The notes under the pieces are model-generated. The model had not been told where the DNA came from. It did not search any database and saw nothing but the letters and a program-made list of their open reading frames with translations. Below are positions 59,912-64,000 of a stretch of DNA of 64,000 nt, piece after piece. Source of the stretch: Prorocentrum cordatum (Eukaryota; Sar; Dinophyceae; Prorocentrales; Prorocentraceae); NCBI GenBank assembly GCA_963575745.1, contig CAUYUJ010021679.1, positions 67,501-131,500 of the forward strand. Direction: 5' to 3'. Both the position numbers and the translations under genes were made by a program. Numbering within the stretch: position 1 is the first letter of the stretch; each line of letters opens with the position of its first letter.

Positions 59912-60571
59912 ATGCACCTCCAGATGACGATCACGTCCGCGGCAGTTTTCCTTTTTCTCGCCGTCCCTGGCAACGCTGTGACTAGGGAAGCCATCCGCGA
60001 GCGGGACGTCGGATTCGGGAAGGAGTCCATCCTCGAGCAGGACCTTGGATTCGGGAACGAGTTCGAGGAAGCGGTCGAGACCGACCAGGACCAGCTGCTG
60101 GGTCGCCTCGAGGATGTGAATTTCGGGAGAAGCCTGGAGGGCAAGCCAAGCAAAAGGCGGAGCTCGTCGCAGATGCGCCGGGGGAGAGTGGAGAATTTGA
60201 CGTCGACTTTGGACGAAATGCTTCCAGTACTGGAGGCAGACTTCAAGTCTAAGACCCAGCACCTCAAGGTGGCACTGGCCTACTTCAAGGAGAAGCAGCA
60301 CGACATGGACGTGGCAAGGAAGGCGGCAACCGAGGCCATGAAGGCCCTCCGCCAGGAAGCAGACAGGCGCCGCAGGTCCGCTGCCGAACGCAAGGCGGCC
60401 AAGGACAAGGAGCGCCTTGCGATCCTGGAGGCGAAGCGGACCGCCAAGGAGGCGATGGTCAAGAAGGCGCAGGCCCTCATGGGCGCGAAGGGCCACGAGG
60501 AAATGGAGGGCTACCTGGGTCCCGTCTCGCTGGGGATCATGGTCGACGTGCTCATGTCCCTGCCCAACGCG
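59912..60571 (+). CDS. Secreted coiled-coil protein of unknown family, exon 1
   Basis: First coding exon of the best gene in the window (gene span 59912-63955). Residues 1-22 (MHLQMTITSAAVFLFLAVPG then NA) form a clear signal peptide, cleavage likely after Ala22. Residues about 30-50 repeat a GFGKESILEQ / GFGNEFEEAV pattern. Residues about 105-205 are a long charged helix (KTQHLKVALAYFKEKQ, ADRRRRSAAERKAAKDKERL), probable coiled coil, followed by GPVSLGIMVDVLMSLPNA. Codons are GC-rich at position three, unlike the flanks. The ATG is the first after the leader and gives the signal peptide. Read unspliced, a stop follows at 60578. No enzyme motif is seen, and the family is not recognised. Confidence 0.75.
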
Positions 60572-60851
60572 GTGGTTTGAAGACCCTCGGCCGCGGTCGA
60601 CAGCGTCACCCTCATTCCCCCCTCTTGGGAGGGAGGGTGGATGCGCGAGGGAGTGTGGCGGGAGGGGGGGGGATTGGGTCCAATTCCCCCCCTCCTCCAT
60701 ACTCTCTCGTGTGGGGAGGGGGACGGCGAAAAGGCGATGGTAGATTCAGGACAAATCGTTCTCCCCCTCCTCCCTTGAGGGGGCAGGCGAGGGGGAATGA
60801 GTGGAAGGCGGAGGGGTGGGGGTGGTTTGGTGTGGCCGTTGGGCCCACGAG
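60572..60851 (+). other. Intron 1 with inverted repeats
   Basis: 280 bp, GT-AG, phase 0. GTGG stands at both borders (GCG|GTGGTTTG and CACGAG|GTGGAGAAC). Inside, CACCCTCATTCCCCCCTC (60607-60624) is inverted as GAGGGGGAATGAGTGG (60789-60804). Inverted repeats plus a repeated border sequence resemble introner elements. Splice sites are inferred from frame continuity and codon bias. Confidence 0.55.
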
Positions 60852-61261
60852 GTGGAGAACCCGATCTTCATGAAGCGCCTTGGGAAGGCGAAGGATCAGA
60901 TCGCGGGGTCCATCCAGGATTTTCTCAACATCACTCGGCGCAAGACGGCGAAGTTCGTGCTGGCGAGCAGCAAGGCGTCAGACGTGGAGCTCTCGTTCCT
61001 CATGGCGCGCTTCTTCCACGAAGCATCCTTCCGCGTCAAGGCAATGCAGTCAGATGGCGAGAAGGTTGCCAGGGACCTCAACGTCGTGATGCCGAGGGAA
61101 CTGCGGCAAAGTTTCCTTCCCATCGTAAGGCAGCTGCGGTCGCAGGCAGTCCCGCTGCTCGTGAATGCAAGCTCTCTTGCGAGCGCGACGTTGGCCGACG
61201 CCTGCTCGCAGATATCCGATCTCATGGCCAACATCAGTAATTATCCAGCTGCCTATGGCAG
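60852..61261 (+). CDS. Secreted coiled-coil protein, exon 2
   Basis: Begins VENPIFMKRLGKAKDQIAGS in frame with exon 1 and continues helical (SDVELSFLMARFFHEASFRV, ELRQSFLPIVRQLRSQAVPL, LASATLADACSQISDLMANI). Coding bias stays strong until about 61240. Two donors are possible: GGCAG|GTACCG (exon end 61261, phase 2) or ATCA|GTAATT (exon end 61236, phase 1). NAS and NIT-type glycosylation sites (LLVNASS, LNITRR) suit an extracellular protein. Confidence 0.65.
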
Positions 61262-61440
61262 GTACCGCCACCGTGCAAGCCTGGCATTCTGAGTGGCGGC
61301 GAGTCGAAGGGGCACGGCAGGCCGTCACGTGTGGCGCCTCGTGTCTCCAGGTTGGGAGGGCCGTCCTGATGGTGATGGTGATGGTGATGGTGATGACGAT
61401 GGGGATGATGATGGTGGTGGTGACGATGATGAGGATGATG

Positions 61441-61472
<32 letters not shown>

Positions 61473-61853
61473 GATGATGATGATGATGGTGATCTCCTTT
61501 CGTTTGGCTCTGACATCGTTGGAAAAAATGACGGTGACGATGACGACGATGATGATGATGGTGATGATGATGATGATCATGGTGATGATGATCATGATCA
61601 TGAGGATGATGATGACGATGATGACGATGATGATTGTGATGATGATGATGCTTGTGATGATGATAATGATGATGATGGTGGTGATGGTGGTGATGGTGGT
61701 GATGGTGTTAGCGATGGTAACGATGCTGATGTTTTTGTTGCTGTTGATGGTGGTGGTGGTGATGGTTATGATGATTGTGATGTCGGTGATGATAACGATG
61801 ATGGTGGTGATCATGATGATGGTAATGATGCTGATGATGATGGTGGTGATGGC

Positions 61854-61902
<49 letters not shown>

Positions 61903-63600
61903 GCGGTGATGATGATGGTGATGATGACGATGCTGACGATGGCGATGGTGGTGTTGGTTGTGATGGCGATGGTGATGGTGATGATAATGATGGTGATACT
62001 GATGATGGCGATGATGGTAGCGGTGGTGCTGATGATGATGCTAATGCCTATGCGTATGATGGTGGCGGTGGTGATGAGAATGTCGATGCTGTTGGTGGTG
62101 GTGATGGTGGGGATTATGATGACGGTGGTACCTAGGGGTGATGTTGGTGGTGGTGATGGGGACGGTGATGGTGTTGGTGGTTATTATGATGATCACGATG
62201 TTGATGATGAGAATGATAATGACGATGACGATGATGATGATGATGATGATCGTGGTCATGATGATGAGGATGATGATAATGACGATGACGATGAAGATGA
62301 CGATGATGATGATGATGATTAAGGTGGTGGTGATGATGTGATAACGGTGATGGTGGTGGTTGTGATGGTGATGGTGAGGATGGAGGTGGAGGGAGAGGAT
62401 GATGATGCATGATGGTGGTAACGATGATGGACATGACGATGATGGTGCTTGTGCCCGTGATGATGATGGTGCTGATGATCATGATGATGGTGATGATGGT
62501 GACGATGATGACAAGGAAAAAGAGGAGGAGCCACCGCAAGAGGAGGAGGACGAGGAAGGCCGTCACATGTGACACCTTTCCTCTTTACTGTTTGAGCAGC
62601 TCCCATGGAACTCGGTCGGTCCACGCTGGGCTACCTTGTCCTCGTGTGAGGCTGTCTTGTGGGTCCGTTGGGCCGTCGTGGGGCCCTCTTACGCCGTCTT
62701 GAGGCTCCATTGGGCCGTCGTGGGGCCCTCTTGGCCGTATGGTGGTGTCTTGTGGGGCCGTCTCGGGCAGCCGAACGGCATTATGAGGCCGTCATGGGTG
62801 TTTCTTGGGCCTTCGTGGGGCTTCTTGGTCCATCTCGGTCCCAGCCGGCGGTGCGAACGACGTTGTGTGGACGAGCAGGCCAGCGGGCGCCGCCGGCCGA
62901 CACGGCGCCTTGGCGGCGCCCGCGCCTCGCGCGCGCGAGCCGCGCTCGTCCTTGCCAACCGAGGTGCAGTTGTAGGCCCACAACAGGCGTGGGGCGGCTG
63001 GGACGCGGGCAGCGACAGCGCGCACAGCAGCAGCGCATCCCCCCCCACAGTCCTGACGAAGGAGCGACGCGGGCCTCCGAGTGACGCGAGAGGTGGGCCA
63101 CGCCTTCCTTCCTTGTGAGTGCCACAAAGAAGTCCCTCTTGGGGGGCCTCTTGAGCAGTCCTCGGTACACCGTGGATGCTTCCTGGGCCGCATCGAGCTA
63201 ACCCAAGCCCGAAAAGGCGAGAATGCGAATATCATTCAGAAACCAAAGGAGTTCAATGATTTTGGTGTCTTCGGACCCTGTTGGAGGTCCTATCGTGGCC
63301 CTTTTGAGCCTTCTCGGATGCATCCTGGGCCGTCTTGAGGCCATCTGGGGCCGCCTCTCGGGCAACTTGGGCCGTCCTCGAGGCATCTTGGGCCGTCTTG
63401 GCGTCTTTGGTTGTCTTCATGGGCCGTCTCGGGAACTCGGGGCGCAGATCCATCGTGCTTTACGAGGGCCGTGGCCTCGGGAGCGAGGCCCCATCTTATT
63501 GTACGAGGGATCGTGGCGTCGGGAAGGGGGGCGACGTGCAGGGAACGCGGCTGAGGGGGAGGGGCTCCCGTTATCAGGATACAGAAGCCCCACCAGTCAG
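61262..63600 (+). other. Intron 2, filled by microsatellite and minisatellite
   Basis: Between coding exons 2 and 3 lie a GAT/GTG-type tract (about 61366-62515), TGGGCCGTCGTGGGGCCCTC repeats (62640-62850 and, degenerate, 63270-63440) and a GC-rich part (62830-63120). AGGCCGTCACGTGTGGCGCC (61319-61338) and AGGCCGTCACATGTGACACC (62557-62576) bracket the tract. Long Met/Asp/Ile frames over the tract are artefacts. A further small exon inside is not excluded. Confidence 0.5.
61366..62515. repeat. Interrupted (GAT)n / (GGT)n microsatellite
   Basis: About 1.15 kb of ATG/GAT triplets with GGT, GAC and TGT variants. It is the longest simple repeat of the window and lies wholly within intron 2. Confidence 0.97.
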
Positions 63601-63955
63601 CATTTGGCATGATTCCACGCCTCAACGTGCACAAAGCACGGTGGCAGATAATACCAAGCTCAACACGCTGCATTCCGCTCTGCATAACGTCTGGCAGATT
63701 TCTGAGTTGATGTTGCCCCACATGAGCAGGATCTACCCCATGAAAACCGCGGTCATCGACACCGTCAAGGACTTCATGTCCCTGGCAACCACTCAGGCTG
63801 CTGGTCTTCAGGAGGCTGCAGACGAGATCGTGACGAATGTTGGCCCTGTCGTCTCCGAGCGTATGCAGTGCACGTGGAGCGCTGCAAGCACGACGCCATA
63901 CAACATTCGCTTTATTACGTTTCTGGCTGCGTTGGCCAGCTATTTCTTTTTGTAG
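63601..63955 (+). CDS. Secreted coiled-coil protein, terminal exon
   Basis: Reads NTKLNTLHSALHNVWQISEL, HMSRIYPMKTAVIDTVKDFM and GLQEAADEIVTNVGPVVSER, again helical and alanine-rich, then CTWSAASTT and a hydrophobic tail PYNIRFITFLAALASYFFL before TAG at 63953-63955. A polar Ser/Ala/Thr stretch and a terminal hydrophobic tail in a protein with a signal peptide suggest a GPI-anchor signal, or else a C-terminal membrane anchor. The start may be 63601 (after GTCAG, with donor 61261) or 63648 (after GGCAG, with donor 61236); both keep the frame. The total protein is roughly 440-475 residues. Confidence 0.6.
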
Positions 63956-64000
63956 GGCCCGTGAGCTTGTCACGCCTACCAAGCATGCGGAGCCCACCAC
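63956..64000 (+). other. 3' flank of the leader gene
   Basis: Start of the 3' UTR. No AATAAA-like signal within the window, as expected for dinoflagellates. Confidence 0.4.

Noticed and set aside
61165-62322. 385-codon Met-rich and 280-codon Asp/Gly-rich frames
   Set aside because: Microsatellite shadows inside intron 2.

Overview
The window looks like nuclear DNA of a dinoflagellate. The strongest single clue is an exact 22-nt match to the dinoflagellate trans-spliced leader at 59820-59841 (+), 70 nt upstream of an open reading frame with a signal peptide. Relics of dinoflagellate-style LINE retrotransposons, very gene-poor repeat-crowded DNA, GC-rich exon-like islands and unusual introns agree with this. 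The genus cannot be told from the sequence alone.

Layout. 1-4140 is a decayed LINE (A, +). 5.8-7.2 kb holds what looks like the 3' end of a real + strand gene (terminal exons 6924-6979 and 7128-7215, stop at 7213). 7.5-15.7 kb is a Tc1/mariner-like MITE followed by a second decayed LINE (B, -), itself riddled with later insertions. 16.1-18.2, 35.2-35.9, 42.4-43.3 and 45.3-46.6 kb (and 4.9-5.6 kb) hold a composite dispersed repeat made of 83-bp and 73-bp tandem units. 20-29 kb is almost entirely satellites and microsatellites, including a 90-bp satellite (25.6-26.9 kb), a 21-bp minisatellite (24.3-25.1 kb) and long GTC, ATG and TCC tracts. 29.5-31.6 kb contains a chain of short GC-rich exon-like pieces on the + strand whose introns are microsatellites and MITEs. 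32-58 kb is repeat DNA: MITEs, foldback elements, microsatellites, a 1.2-kb foldback (47-48.2 kb) and a third LINE relic (C, -, 51.0-52.8 kb).

59.8-63.96 kb holds the best gene: leader sequence, signal peptide, charged helical middle, hydrophobic C-terminal tail, two introns (one with terminal inverted repeats, one filled by a 1.1-kb GAT-type microsatellite). Its family is not recognised.

Mobile DNA is the main story. At least four unrelated short inverted-repeat families leave 5-bp target duplications (identical pairs read directly: GGTGA, AAGCA, GAAGT, ATCAT, GAAAG, AGACC, GATGC, GGGCC); one family has the TA-type ends of Tc1/mariner; two insertions have poly-A tails and 13-15 bp target duplications, as expected for LINE-driven retroposition. 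Most long open frames are low-complexity shadows of microsatellites and are not annotated as genes.
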